DNA from: Winogradskyella immobilis
Lineage (GTDB): Bacteria; Bacteroidota; Bacteroidia; Flavobacteriales; Flavobacteriaceae
Assembly: GCF_021887715.1 (NCBI RefSeq)
Contig: NZ_JAIQXX010000012.1
Span: forward strand, 1-64,000
Direction of reading: 5' to 3'
Length of the DNA stretch: 64,000 nt
A model generated the notes under the pieces. It made no database searches. It saw only the letters and a list, made by a program, of their open reading frames with translations, and had not been told where the DNA came from. The position numbers were made by a program, and so were the translations under genes. Positions 55,636 to 64,000 of this stretch are shown piece after piece; position 1 is the stretch's first letter; each line of letters opens with the position of its first letter.

Positions 55636-56294
55636 AATTCAACGTCTTTACTATGTTTATTTTCTAGACGCTTTGCAGGGTTCCCTATATAAACACCCCA
55701 AGCTTCGGTATCTTTAATTATGGTTGCAGACATACCAACAAAAGTACCTTCTGCAATGGTAATACTATCTCTTATGGTTGCATTTACTCCAAAAAACGAA
55801 TAACGTTCTATCTTACAATGGCCTGAGAGCACAACATGAGACGTAAAATTAACATAGTCTTTTATAACGCTATGATGCCCTATATGATTACCACTCCACA
55901 TCACGACACAATTACCAATTGTAACAAATGGCTGAATGGTATTATCTTCTAAAATAAAGCAATTTTCCCCTATAGAATCTGTAAGTACTGTCGCTTTTGA
56001 GCTTATATAGCTAATAAATTGATAGCCTTTATGCTTCACTTCCAAATATACAGCCTCTCGTAAGGTGTTCATCTTTTTTGGATCCATAGGAACGAAAAAA
56101 AGAAATGCGCTAACAGGATAAAGTTCTTCAACAGTTTCAAAGGCAACAATTGGTACGCCTTTAAATGTTTTTTCTTCTGGTAAAAATTCTTGATGCACTG
56201 TAAAAGCAACAACGTCGTAATCGCTATCATTAGTCAAATAATAATGTGCGAGTTCTGCAAAATCCTTTAAACCAAAAATTACAACTTTATTCAT
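55632..56294 (-). CDS. NeuD/PglD-like sugar acyltransferase (left-handed beta-helix)
   Basis: A 220-residue protein. Residues 1 to about 85 form an N-terminal Rossmann-like part (VVIFGLKDFAELAHYYL). The rest is a left-handed beta-helix with hexapeptide repeats (GENCFILEDNTIQPFVTIGNCVVMWSGNHIGHHSVI). It ends VYIGNPAKRL, as in NeuD/PglD N-acetyltransferases. It probably acylates the amino group made by the DegT aminotransferase encoded in the same operon. Confidence 0.88.
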   Translation of the reverse strand: MNKVVIFGLKDFAELAHYYLTNDSDYDVVAFTVHQEFLPEEKTFKGVPIVAFETVEELYPVSAFLFFVPMDPKKMNTLREAVYLEVKHKGYQFISYISSKATVLTDSIGENCFILEDNTIQPFVTIGNCVVMWSGNHIGHHSVIKDYVNFTSHVVLSGHCKIERYSFFGVNATIRDSITIAEGTFVGMSATIIKDTEAWGVYIGNPAKRLENKHSKDVEL

Positions 56295-56296
56295 AT

Positions 56297-56923
56297 TTAC
56301 TTATATATGTAGACTGTATATTCATACAATCCATAATCATTTCTTATTATAAAATTACGTGATAATTCTTTTGTCATAAAATCTATTAAAAGATCTGTAG
56401 GCAAATGAAACAGATCCCAACGCTCCCAGTCTACGGCTTTAGACATGACGTTGAATGCCATTCCTTTTTCAGTTTTATTAAAAATCGCTGTTAACATATT
56501 CTTCGTGTAGGCCCACATCTCATCAAAAGATAATTCTCGCTTTTCTGTAAAAATGCCATTACAAATAACATAATCGAAATTGGGAAGCGCATTATTCTCT
56601 TCTAAAATATCTAAGCAATAATAAGTGTTTTCCGGAAATTTCTCTTTAGATAAATCTACAAATGCTTTAGAGATATCTAAGCCATTATATTCAACATTTA
56701 GTGTAGTTTGCTCTTTAATGAATTGAAATAAATGCGATGCTCCGCAACCAAAATCTAATAGTGAAAAATTGTTTTCATTCTCTTTAAGGTCAAGAAGTTC
56801 TAACATCACTTTATAACGCTTAAGGGCATCTTCAATATTTGGCCAATCGACACCCAAATGTGTATCTCCGTGTTCTGCTAAACAGGCTTCATAATGTTCT
56901 ATTATGGCTTTATAGTTTTTCAT
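56297..56923 (-). CDS. Class I SAM-dependent methyltransferase
   Basis: A 208-residue methyltransferase: SLLDFGCGASHLFQFI (about 54-69), NGLDISKAFVDLSK and FDYVICNGIFTEKRELS (about 116-132). It is coupled to the WbqC gene by a 4-bp overlap and lies 2 bp from the acyltransferase gene. It probably methylates a sugar or the acyl group it carries. Confidence 0.85.
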   Translation of the reverse strand: MKNYKAIIEHYEACLAEHGDTHLGVDWPNIEDALKRYKVMLELLDLKENENNFSLLDFGCGASHLFQFIKEQTTLNVEYNGLDISKAFVDLSKEKFPENTYYCLDILEENNALPNFDYVICNGIFTEKRELSFDEMWAYTKNMLTAIFNKTEKGMAFNVMSKAVDWERWDLFHLPTDLLIDFMTKELSRNFIIRNDYGLYEYTVYIYK

Positions 56924-57627
56924 ACCAACGTATACGAATTTAAGAACTTAAGTATGGTTTCTTTATCGTTAAACATCATGACATCTACAATAGACAACCA
57001 AGGTACAAACTTGGTGTTAAATTGTGAATAGTTAATGGCATTACTTTGTAAAAAAAGCAATTCTAAAGACTGCGCATTAAATTGGGCTTTTGTATACAAC
57101 TCTTGTCCTCCAATAGCATTGATATATGTTTTTGCTTGTGCATCAGAAGACATTGCAATTAAGCGATCTGCCTTTTTTAAGTGTGCTGTATCTGCATAAC
57201 GTTTTGAACTAATTTCAAACTGGGTTGATAATTCTAAATATCCAGCAACTAATTGTACACTATGCATTGCCATTTGTGCTATAGACGCATAGGCCAGTGC
57301 TTCTTTAAAAAAATCGTTTAATACTGGCATTACAGCATCAAAAAACGGTGCCTTTTTGTAATTAACAACTATAGACTCTTCAAGTTTCTTCAATGCATTT
57401 GATGACCTATCAATTTCTATTTCGTTTATTTTTTTATTTTGGCTTACCGCTTTACATGGAATAGTAAACCGTTGTTTTTCATTGTTGATTAGTAGATTAT
57501 TTCTATTAATGAATCCTTTTTTAATAAAGTTTACATCGTCATAAAACACAAAAGTATCGACAGCATTAATGAGTTGAAAATAACCAATATAAGGAAACAG
57601 ATAAGGCTGCATTATTGCTATTTTCAT
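56920..57627 (-). CDS. WbqC-family protein
   Basis: A 235-residue member of the WbqC-like family. It opens KIAIMQPYLFPYIGYFQLI, followed by FVFYDDVNFIKKGFINRN and the C-terminal SIVDVMMFNDKETI. Such proteins are found in O-antigen loci next to sugar aminotransferases and are believed to take part in attaching amino-acid-like acyl groups to amino sugars; the exact reaction is not established. It lies between the methyltransferase (4-bp overlap) and the DegT gene (10 bp). Confidence 0.9.
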   Translation of the reverse strand: MKIAIMQPYLFPYIGYFQLINAVDTFVFYDDVNFIKKGFINRNNLLINNEKQRFTIPCKAVSQNKKINEIEIDRSSNALKKLEESIVVNYKKAPFFDAVMPVLNDFFKEALAYASIAQMAMHSVQLVAGYLELSTQFEISSKRYADTAHLKKADRLIAMSSDAQAKTYINAIGGQELYTKAQFNAQSLELLFLQSNAINYSQFNTKFVPWLSIVDVMMFNDKETILKFLNSYTLV

Positions 57628-57637
57628 TGTAATAACT

Positions 57638-58711
57638 TTATAAATTTGAAAGAATAGTATCGATTATTTTGTCTTGATCTAAGGTACCTAAACCAACATA
57701 TAAAGGCAAACATAACACTCTTGAAGCTACAGATTCTGAAATTGGGCAAGATTGCTTGCCTACATAATCTAGAGTATTTAATGAAGGATAAAAATAACGT
57801 CTTGGATAAATTTCTTCACTGTTTAAAGCCTCTTGCACTCTATCTAGTTGTGCTATATCTTTAAAAATTATTGGATAATAACTATTATTCCAATGTGTTC
57901 CTTCTCGTATGGCTAATATTTGAATGTCTAGGTTTTCTAAAACAGCATTGTAACGCTGTACAATAGATTCGCGTTCTTTAAAAATATCATTTATATATGG
58001 AAAAACGGCTAAGCCCATTGCTGCTTGCAGTTCGCTCATTTTACCGTTTATACCAATGCCTTGAAATGCTTCATTTCCTTTATGCCCAAAATTATGATGC
58101 GAAAACAAGGCATCATATAAGGTTTCATCGTTAGCAACAATTGCACCACCTTCTCCTGTATGAAACAATTTTGTAGCATGAAAACTACAGGTGCTTACAT
58201 CTCCGTAACTCAAAAGTGATTTTCCTTTATAGGCAACTCCAAAGCAATGCGCAGCATCATAAATTACTTTTAAATTATGTTTTTTTGCAATTACTTCAAT
58301 AGCTTCAACTGCACAAGGATTACCAAAAACATGTGTCGCTAAAATTGCTTCTGTTTTTAATGTTATTGCTGCTTCAATTTTAGTTTCGTCGATAGTTAAA
58401 TATTTGGGATCAATATCGACAAAAACTGGTGTACACCCTTCCCAAGAAATACTAGATGTTGTTGCTACATAACTAAAAGGTGTTGTAATAATTTCGCCAG
58501 TAATATTTAGCGCTTTAATTGCAATTTGTAATGGCAAAGTACCATTGGCCATCGCTAAGATATTTGGGACCTTTAAATAATTTTTAAGTTTCTCCTCTAA
58601 CTCTAAAACCAATACTCCTCTATTGGTTAACCATGCTGTTTCCCATACCCGCGTTAGAATATTTTGATACTCTTCTTGTGGTGGTAAAAAAGTTTTGGTT
58701 ACGTAAATCAT
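57638..58711 (-). CDS. DegT/DnrJ/EryC1/StrS-family sugar aminotransferase
   Basis: A 357-residue PLP-dependent aminotransferase acting on nucleotide-linked keto-sugars to give amino sugars such as Qui4N or perosamine. PLP-binding Lys181 lies in SFHATKLFHTGEGG, and Asp152 in IYDAAHCFG contacts the pyridine nitrogen. The N-terminus (MIYVTKTFLPPQEEY) and ending suit perosamine- or Qui4N-type enzymes. No dehydratase gene lies in this window, so the keto-sugar must come from elsewhere. Confidence 0.93.
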   Translation of the reverse strand: MIYVTKTFLPPQEEYQNILTRVWETAWLTNRGVLVLELEEKLKNYLKVPNILAMANGTLPLQIAIKALNITGEIITTPFSYVATTSSISWEGCTPVFVDIDPKYLTIDETKIEAAITLKTEAILATHVFGNPCAVEAIEVIAKKHNLKVIYDAAHCFGVAYKGKSLLSYGDVSTCSFHATKLFHTGEGGAIVANDETLYDALFSHHNFGHKGNEAFQGIGINGKMSELQAAMGLAVFPYINDIFKERESIVQRYNAVLENLDIQILAIREGTHWNNSYYPIIFKDIAQLDRVQEALNSEEIYPRRYFYPSLNTLDYVGKQSCPISESVASRVLCLPLYVGLGTLDQDKIIDTILSNL

Positions 58712-58720
58712 GAGCTAAAT

Positions 58721-59362
58721 TTAGGCATCAGCTGTTTTATTTTTCCAAGGAAAGTCTGTTGCGCTAACTGGTTTATTTAAAAATAGACACAATTTAGCAT
58801 AATCGGAAGCATTAGACACGTTTATAGTTAACAATTTTTCTGGTCGACTTTTAAAATAGGCTTTTACAGCTTGGTTGTGTTCGTTATAAAACTTTAGCAT
58901 AAGTGCTTTGTTGTATGGATCGTTTTCTGGTGTATTATAGATATATCTATTGGCTCTATAAGTATAACCAGGTGCTCTATAATCCGCTTTCTTTAAATCT
59001 TCTATAGTTGGTATGCGTTCTCCATCTGCCCAAAGTTTAGAATGGAATTTCGTGAGTGATTTATACCATTGCTCTGCAGAATCTCTTTCAGTTAAAATAA
59101 ACTTTGCGTTTTTAAAATTTTCGTCTAGAGCTTGGTATGTACCTGGCAAAGAGAACGGAATATCTTGAAATGCTTCTGCCGTTTTTGAGTACTTAATTAT
59201 TGGCTTAAAATCTCGAGCATTCCATGCTTCTAAAAGCAACTCAGCTGTTATTTGATTTCCTAAACTATAATCAAACGATTTTAAAACAGTTTTTAACGTT
59301 GTTGTACCCGTTTTATTTAGTCCAATACAGAAAAGCTTAGTTTTAGGTTTTTTAAATAACAT
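58721..59362 (-). CDS. Sulfotransferase-family protein
   Basis: A 213-residue PAPS-dependent sulfotransferase-like protein. The 5'-phosphosulfate loop LFCIGLNKTGTTTLKTVL (about 10-27) and the 3'-phosphate site FILTERDSAEQWYKSL (about 88-103) are visible. It is cytoplasmic and would sulfate a lipid-linked or nucleotide-linked sugar. It lies 9 bp upstream of the DegT gene. Confidence 0.87.
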   Translation of the reverse strand: MLFKKPKTKLFCIGLNKTGTTTLKTVLKSFDYSLGNQITAELLLEAWNARDFKPIIKYSKTAEAFQDIPFSLPGTYQALDENFKNAKFILTERDSAEQWYKSLTKFHSKLWADGERIPTIEDLKKADYRAPGYTYRANRYIYNTPENDPYNKALMLKFYNEHNQAVKAYFKSRPEKLLTINVSNASDYAKLCLFLNKPVSATDFPWKNKTADA

Positions 59363-59381
59363 TACTAATAATTATATTTAT

Positions 59382-60338
59382 TCAAAGGTTTTGGTTTAGC
59401 AAATATGGTTTAAACTTATAACCTTGTGTATTAGTCCATAATATAAGATACAAACTTGATTTTATTTTAAAAAATAATAGTGGTTTTACGTGCTTTTTTA
59501 AATAACGTAATATTTCTTTAAAAAGCATAGTATCTTTAGCTCTAATAGTCTCAAATAACAATATAATTATTTTTTTATAACAATACTTAATAATTTCCTT
59601 GTCTTTGATTATTATTGCTTGATTCCAATTAGTTTGATGCACTAAAAAATGAGCTTTTTTATAACCAGAATTATAAGTGTTGTCTGTAAAAGATTTTGTT
59701 TGTTGATGTTGTCTGTAAAGAAATCCAATTTCTGGAATTTGTTTATATTCTGATGTATTCAAATTAAAAAAAACTCGTGAAAAAAACTCTGCTTCTTGAC
59801 TTCTAAATAATGCTTCATTAAACAAAACCTTTTTGTTTAAAAACTGCCTTTTAAACAAAACAGAAGGCGATAATATTTCAGATAATTTTAATACATACTG
59901 CCTATAAAGCGTATCATCATTAAACCACTTCAAATCGCGAATATCATTTTTATATTCATCTACAAGTTTTCCGGATAGCATACATAAGTTAGTAGAAGTG
60001 TCTATAACGGACATTCTTGAGCTTAAGTAATTGGGCAACATAATATCATCATCATCAAACCACTGTATATAGTAGCCTTTACTTAATTCAAAACCATAAT
60101 TTCTAGCTGCATTGCCCCCAGGCAATCTGTCTTTTGGTCTATGAAAATATTGAAAACGAGTATCTTTTACACAATATTTAGCTAATACTTTATCTGTATG
60201 ATCGGTAGAATCATCATCTACAACTATACACTCCCAATTAGTATAAGTCTGTGCCAAAATACTATCCAAAGTTTCGCCTATTAAATGCGCTCTATTATAG
60301 GTAGGAATAATAATGGAAACTAAAGGTTGTTCTTTCAC
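59382..60338 (-). CDS. Glycosyltransferase family 2 protein
   Basis: A 318-residue GT-A glycosyltransferase: VSIIIPTYNRAHLIGETLDSI (about 6-26), CIVVDDDSTDHTD and the DDD motif in YIQWFDDDDIMLPNYL (about 90-105). It has a long hydrophobic-basic C-terminus (YLKKHVKPLLFFKIKSSLYLILW) that may touch the membrane. Confidence 0.92.
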   Translation of the reverse strand: MKEQPLVSIIIPTYNRAHLIGETLDSILAQTYTNWECIVVDDDSTDHTDKVLAKYCVKDTRFQYFHRPKDRLPGGNAARNYGFELSKGYYIQWFDDDDIMLPNYLSSRMSVIDTSTNLCMLSGKLVDEYKNDIRDLKWFNDDTLYRQYVLKLSEILSPSVLFKRQFLNKKVLFNEALFRSQEAEFFSRVFFNLNTSEYKQIPEIGFLYRQHQQTKSFTDNTYNSGYKKAHFLVHQTNWNQAIIIKDKEIIKYCYKKIIILLFETIRAKDTMLFKEILRYLKKHVKPLLFFKIKSSLYLILWTNTQGYKFKPYLLNQNL

Positions 60339-60373
60339 TTTTAATATTTAATAGATTAATATACAATGAAGAA

Positions 60374-61486
60374 TTATAATGTGGAATCTTCTATAGCTAC
60401 TTCTAAAATATCTTGAAGTACTTGTATATGCCGTTTCATGTTATAACTTGCTAAAATGTGTGCTTTCCCGGCAGTTCCTAATTGTTTTGCATAATCTGCA
60501 CTATCTAATAGTTTAAGCATATTCATACTCATCATACCTACATCATGTTCCTCACATAATAAACCAGTCTCTCCATGAACAATTACATCTGGAATACCAG
60601 CATGTTTGGTTGCTATTACAGGCAATCCTGAAATACTAGCTTCTAAAACAGCCACAGGTGTGCCTTCCATATCACCATTTGCAGCAGTAATGGAATGCTG
60701 TATAAAGGCTAACGATTCTGATAATATTTCACGATACCGCTCTGGTGTAATAACACCCAAAAACTGCACCTGCTTTTCAAGTCCATAGTGTTTAACCAAA
60801 TTCTGACACATATTTAACAAAATACCATCTCCAGCCAATAACAAGGTCGCGTCTGGATGTTTAGAAACCACATCTTTAAAAGCCATAATAGTATAATAAG
60901 GTGCTTTCTTATCTGTAAAACGGCCAATACCTATAAACTGTTTTTTTGAAAAATTGACTTGTACTTTTTCAAATTCTGGCTGTGGTCCATACACGTTATA
61001 GATAAGCTTTTCACTTGGACATCCAAGCTCTAACAACATCTGCTTCATTTTTCTTGAAACAGCAATCACCTTTGTTGCTAAACTAAAAACTTCTTTGTAT
61101 TGATTACATTGTTCTATAACTAACTCTACACTAGCATCATATCCATGAAAATGAACTACCACTGGCAAACCGCTAGCCTTTAAGAGGCTTAATAAGTTAT
61201 AAGCGTGCGAACCATACTCTACTAAAACAACATCGATGTCATTCTTTTTTAAAGACGTTAATACCGATTGTTCTTTTATATAAGAAAATGGATACTTGTT
61301 GAGTTTACGAATAAAACGAAAACGCCATAGCTTAGATTTAGACACTAAACGATTAGAACCCTCCAATTGTAAGCGTCCCTTCGCGCCATAATAATAAAAA
61401 ACCTCTCCTTTCAAATAGTTCTTATGTGCCTGAATAAAAGTTTCAGAATACGGGTTTTTATTTGGTGAAAAAATTGCTGTGTTCAT
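60374..61486 (-). CDS. Glycosyltransferase family 4 protein
   Basis: A 370-residue GT-B glycosyltransferase. It starts MNTAIFSPNKNPYSETFIQAHKN, like WcaL-type enzymes (SETF). The donor domain has IGRFTDKKAPYYTIMAF and NGDMEGTPVAVLEASISGLPV (EX7E). I used ATG at 61486. An earlier in-frame start (61507) would overlap the neighbouring methyltransferase gene and looks less likely. Confidence 0.9.
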   Translation of the reverse strand: MNTAIFSPNKNPYSETFIQAHKNYLKGEVFYYYGAKGRLQLEGSNRLVSKSKLWRFRFIRKLNKYPFSYIKEQSVLTSLKKNDIDVVLVEYGSHAYNLLSLLKASGLPVVVHFHGYDASVELVIEQCNQYKEVFSLATKVIAVSRKMKQMLLELGCPSEKLIYNVYGPQPEFEKVQVNFSKKQFIGIGRFTDKKAPYYTIMAFKDVVSKHPDATLLLAGDGILLNMCQNLVKHYGLEKQVQFLGVITPERYREILSESLAFIQHSITAANGDMEGTPVAVLEASISGLPVIATKHAGIPDVIVHGETGLLCEEHDVGMMSMNMLKLLDSADYAKQLGTAGKAHILASYNMKRHIQVLQDILEVAIEDSTL

Positions 61487-61490
61487 TATT

Positions 61491-62282
61491 TTATTTTTTC
61501 TTAACACGTTTCAATAACGATTTAAGAGTAGTGGTTTTCTTTTTTCTTTTAACCTGTTCCACTTTAATCCCCAACTTTGAATTCACCCTATCCGCTCTTT
61601 CTTTTCTTTGCTCTATATCTATGGGTTGATGTTTTAATCCATTAACATTATTACCATAAAGAGGATTCAATTCAATTACGGCATATAAATAGTCGTAATT
61701 ATTCCATATATTTTGATATTCAAAGTAAATTACTTCACCACTAATTTGCTTTGCAATCATTTGTATCGTACCAAAATCTACATCTTCATCAACAGGTTGC
61801 AAACCTGTCGGATTATTATTTTTTAAATGATCTTGATGATATTTAGAAGGGCAAGCCAAAATGAAACGACCATTTTTAGCTAAAACACTTTTTATAGATT
61901 TATGAAATTTAGCTCTATCGGCAATCGGGATGTGCTCATAGACATCTATCATCACAATTGCATCATACATATCTACAGGTAATCCTTGAGTTAAATCATA
62001 AGATTTAAAAGTTAGGTTTTCTTGAGTATCAAAAAGCTTAGAAGCAGTATTAATCAGCACTGGACTTAAATCTACAGCTAATACTTGCGAATTCGGAAAA
62101 GCTTTTGCGAATTCATGACTACTCCAGCCCAAGCCAGAGCCAATATCCAATATATTATTTGAGTTTTCCGGAATGAATGACCCTAAATTCTCAATGGCAT
62201 TAATTATACGTTTATTCCCTAAAACATAATCATTAATAAGCTTTTTGTCAAATTGGTTATAATATTCTAAAGATTCTTTCAT
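61491..62282 (-). CDS. Class I SAM-dependent methyltransferase
   Basis: A 263-residue methyltransferase with ILDIGSGLGWSSHEFAK (about 44-60), LAVDLSPVLI and IVMIDVYEHIPIADR (about 110-124). It has a basic C-terminal tail (KRKKKTTTLKSLLKRVKKK). It abuts the sulfotransferase gene without a gap and lies 4 bp from the glycosyltransferase start. Confidence 0.88.
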   Translation of the reverse strand: MKESLEYYNQFDKKLINDYVLGNKRIINAIENLGSFIPENSNNILDIGSGLGWSSHEFAKAFPNSQVLAVDLSPVLINTASKLFDTQENLTFKSYDLTQGLPVDMYDAIVMIDVYEHIPIADRAKFHKSIKSVLAKNGRFILACPSKYHQDHLKNNNPTGLQPVDEDVDFGTIQMIAKQISGEVIYFEYQNIWNNYDYLYAVIELNPLYGNNVNGLKHQPIDIEQRKERADRVNSKLGIKVEQVKRKKKTTTLKSLLKRVKKK

Positions 62283-63083
62283 TTAGATTTTAATATTTAA
62301 TTCTGGATAATATGAAATCAAATATTTGATTTTGTTTAATTGATTTGTTGTAAACTCATAGTCTATTTTTGAAACGACACTGTTAAAACGTAATGCTTCT
62401 TTTTTACTATAAGATATATCTAAAGCAGATTCTATATTCTTTTTATAATTATCTAACTCGTAGAAAGTTAAAATCTTATTTATGGTTTCTGCATTGCTAT
62501 TTTTAAAATCATCAAAATCAATTTCTAAAATATCTAATTCCTTTTTTTTTACTTCAATTTTCCAAGATGTTAAAAAATTAATATACCACGGAATTATTAA
62601 ATCAATTAAGAAATCAAATTGCTTCTCAATTTCCCATTCCCTAAATTCTTTAGCTACAGTAAACATAAACCATTTATCATTTTCAGTAATTATATGATTA
62701 TAAAATGATTTTAAAGAAGATCTTATATCTCTATATAGAAAAATGATTTTTATATTATATCGCTCCATATAATATTTATTAGACTCATTTGGCTTACTAT
62801 GTAATTGTGTGATAGTATTTTTATTTAAACTTTCATAAAAAACACTTGGATCTATATTATGATCATTTGTCCCTCTTATAGGTTGAAACTGGACAAACTC
62901 AAACCCAGTAATATTGACTAGCACATTTGCTAAAAATGTACTTCCAGATTTAGGAAGACAAGCAATAAAAATATGAATCTCATCACCTTTAACTCTAGAG
63001 ATTAAATGATTATTAAACGATTTTAAAGAAGTGCATTTTAATAATATATCTTTTATTGTATTTTTTATTTTTGAAACAACCAT
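62283..63083 (-). CDS. Sulfotransferase domain protein
   Basis: A 266-residue PAPS-dependent sulfotransferase. The 5'-phosphosulfate loop is FIACLPKSGSTFLANVL (about 38-54), and the 3'-phosphate site is IIFLYRDIRSSLKSFYNH (about 113-130). It is the second sulfotransferase of this operon. With the ABC ATPase next to it, sulfation of the exported chain is likely. Strongly AT-rich. Confidence 0.88.
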   Translation of the reverse strand: MVVSKIKNTIKDILLKCTSLKSFNNHLISRVKGDEIHIFIACLPKSGSTFLANVLVNITGFEFVQFQPIRGTNDHNIDPSVFYESLNKNTITQLHSKPNESNKYYMERYNIKIIFLYRDIRSSLKSFYNHIITENDKWFMFTVAKEFREWEIEKQFDFLIDLIIPWYINFLTSWKIEVKKKELDILEIDFDDFKNSNAETINKILTFYELDNYKKNIESALDISYSKKEALRFNSVVSKIDYEFTTNQLNKIKYLISYYPELNIKI

Positions 63084-63088
63084 TAAAA

Positions 63089-64000
63089 TTAATTTATTTT
63101 TGCAGGTATTATAGCCAAAGGATAAGTTCTGTTTAACTTACCTGAATCGTAAAAATCACCTTGAAGTACATTAATATCAAAAGCCATTTCTATTCTATCA
63201 ATATGATTCAAAGAAGCAGTTGAATACCCTGATAGTAAAACAGTTGCATTATAAACACCTCCTCTCATTAAAAAACTATTAAAATCAACAATTATATATC
63301 CTCTCGAAATTAAACTATTAATATCAATATTCATTTCATCGGAAACTATCATAGATTTTATTATATCATTATTATCCTTAATAGAAATTGCAAAAATTAA
63401 ATTATCTTCAATTTTATCATTAATTGAAAAATGCAATTTTATTCTTAAAAATTCACCTGATATAACAGATTCTACAACTTCATTTTTTGAATTTAAAATT
63501 TCAACATTTGATAAAAGTGCTTTTCCATTTCCGCTTCTATCCTTTCTATTCTTCAATAATATTAATTCTTTGACTTTATTACTTTGCAAATAAAAATCAA
63601 CTGCTTCATCAGTATCCCCTTCAAAAACATTGCTACCGTGCTCTAGTACAATAGCACGTGTACACAAACTCTTTACTGCTGCCATGCTATGGCTCACAAA
63701 CAAAACAGTTCTCCCTTCACCTCTGCTAATGTCTTGCATCTTACCAATAGCCTTTTTCTGAAACTCAGCATCACCAACAGCTAAGACCTCATCTACCACC
63801 AAAATATCAGGCTCCAAATGGGCTGCTACTGCAAAAGCCAAGCGTACTCGCATTCCACTGCTATACCTTTTAACAGGAGTATCTATATACATTTCGCAAC
63901 CTGAGAATTCTATAATTTCATCTATTTTGGCACTAATCTCAGCTTTGGTCATTCCTAAAATAGCGCCATTTAAATAAATATTTTCTTTACCCGTAAGCTC
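63089..64000 (-). CDS. Polysaccharide ABC transporter ATPase, Wzt-like (5' part beyond the window)
   Basis: At least 303 residues, open to the right edge. The frame reads ELTGKENIYLNGAILG before the first internal Met at 63952, so the N-terminus with Walker A lies outside. Visible are the signature YSSGMRVRLAFAVA, Walker B ILVVDEVLAVGDAEFQKKA and the H loop VSHSM. A C-terminal domain of about 150 residues resembles the glycan-binding domain of Wzt. It would export the finished or capped polysaccharide. Confidence 0.93.
   Translation of the reverse strand, partial: ELTGKENIYLNGAILGMTKAEISAKIDEIIEFSGCEMYIDTPVKRYSSGMRVRLAFAVAAHLEPDILVVDEVLAVGDAEFQKKAIGKMQDISRGEGRTVLFVSHSMAAVKSLCTRAIVLEHGSNVFEGDTDEAVDFYLQSNKVKELILLKNRKDRSGNGKALLSNVEILNSKNEVVESVISGEFLRIKLHFSINDKIEDNLIFAISIKDNNDIIKSMIVSDEMNIDINSLISRGYIIVDFNSFLMRGGVYNATVLLSGYSTASLNHIDRIEMAFDINVLQGDFYDSGKLNRTYPLAIIPAKIN

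Noticed and set aside
63089-63952. Complete gene starting at the Met at 63952
   Set aside because: The frame continues to the window edge with ABC ATPase sequence (ELTGKENIYLNG), so this Met is internal.

Overview
The window looks like a chromosomal segment of a marine-type member of the Flavobacteriaceae (Bacteroidota). It is strongly AT-rich. Several genes start with TTG. Promoters that can be seen carry the Bacteroidota -7 motif TAnnTTTG. The gene set is typical of that family: a TonB receptor with a carboxypeptidase-D-like domain, 2TM-domain proteins beside a LytTR/LytS-type regulatory pair, a LETM1-related protein, a cyclophilin-FKBP fusion, a PorV-like outer-membrane protein and a DUF4105 protein. 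I cannot fix the genus. No rRNA, tRNA, CRISPR array or insertion sequence was seen. No gap between genes exceeds about 300 bp.

1-28.5 kb is mostly housekeeping and envelope functions: csaA, a thioredoxin-like protein, a TonB receptor divergent from an ECF sigma factor with a membrane partner, a PlsC-type acyltransferase, a CoA-type Nudix hydrolase, a PPIase lipoprotein, a LETM1-related protein, a DUF1080 lipoprotein and a damaged J-domain gene. A five-gene signalling operon follows (TPR protein, LytS-like kinase fused to a 2TM domain, two 2TM proteins, LytTR regulator), divergent from a serine hydrolase. Next come a dual immunophilin, recQ, a kdsD-tatC-CMD-lptB operon, a TerC-family protein, pssA, a PorV-like protein and a DUF4105 protein.

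28.5-64 kb is one large surface-polysaccharide locus in three blocks. 28.5-47.4 kb (minus strand) encodes a WcaJ-like initiating sugar-phosphate transferase, an O-antigen ligase/polymerase-like protein, about ten glycosyltransferases, an FkbM methyltransferase, an exostosin-like protein and two asparagine-synthase-family proteins. 47.5-52.3 kb (plus strand) is an acylation island (MBOAT plus SGNH-type partners) with a methyltransferase and a glycosyltransferase. 52.3-64 kb (minus strand) is a second modification and export block: GT-methyltransferase fusion, Fe/2OG dioxygenase, propeller glycosidase-like protein, NeuD-like acyltransferase, WbqC, DegT aminotransferase, two sulfotransferases, more glycosyltransferases and, at the right edge, a Wzt-like ABC ATPase. 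Together they suggest a heavily decorated (acylated, methylated, probably sulfated and amino-sugar containing) surface glycan.

The most notable finds are: (a) a regulatory module found twice, upstream of the TonB receptor and upstream of the LytTR operon, made of 21-bp-phased direct repeats at exactly the same distance from a matching -7-like element; (b) an SGNH-type gene in the acylation island split at an A7 tract so that its nucleophile and its Asp/His lie in different frames; and (c) an unusual WbqC/DegT/dioxygenase/propeller cassette that may build an undescribed N-acylated sugar.
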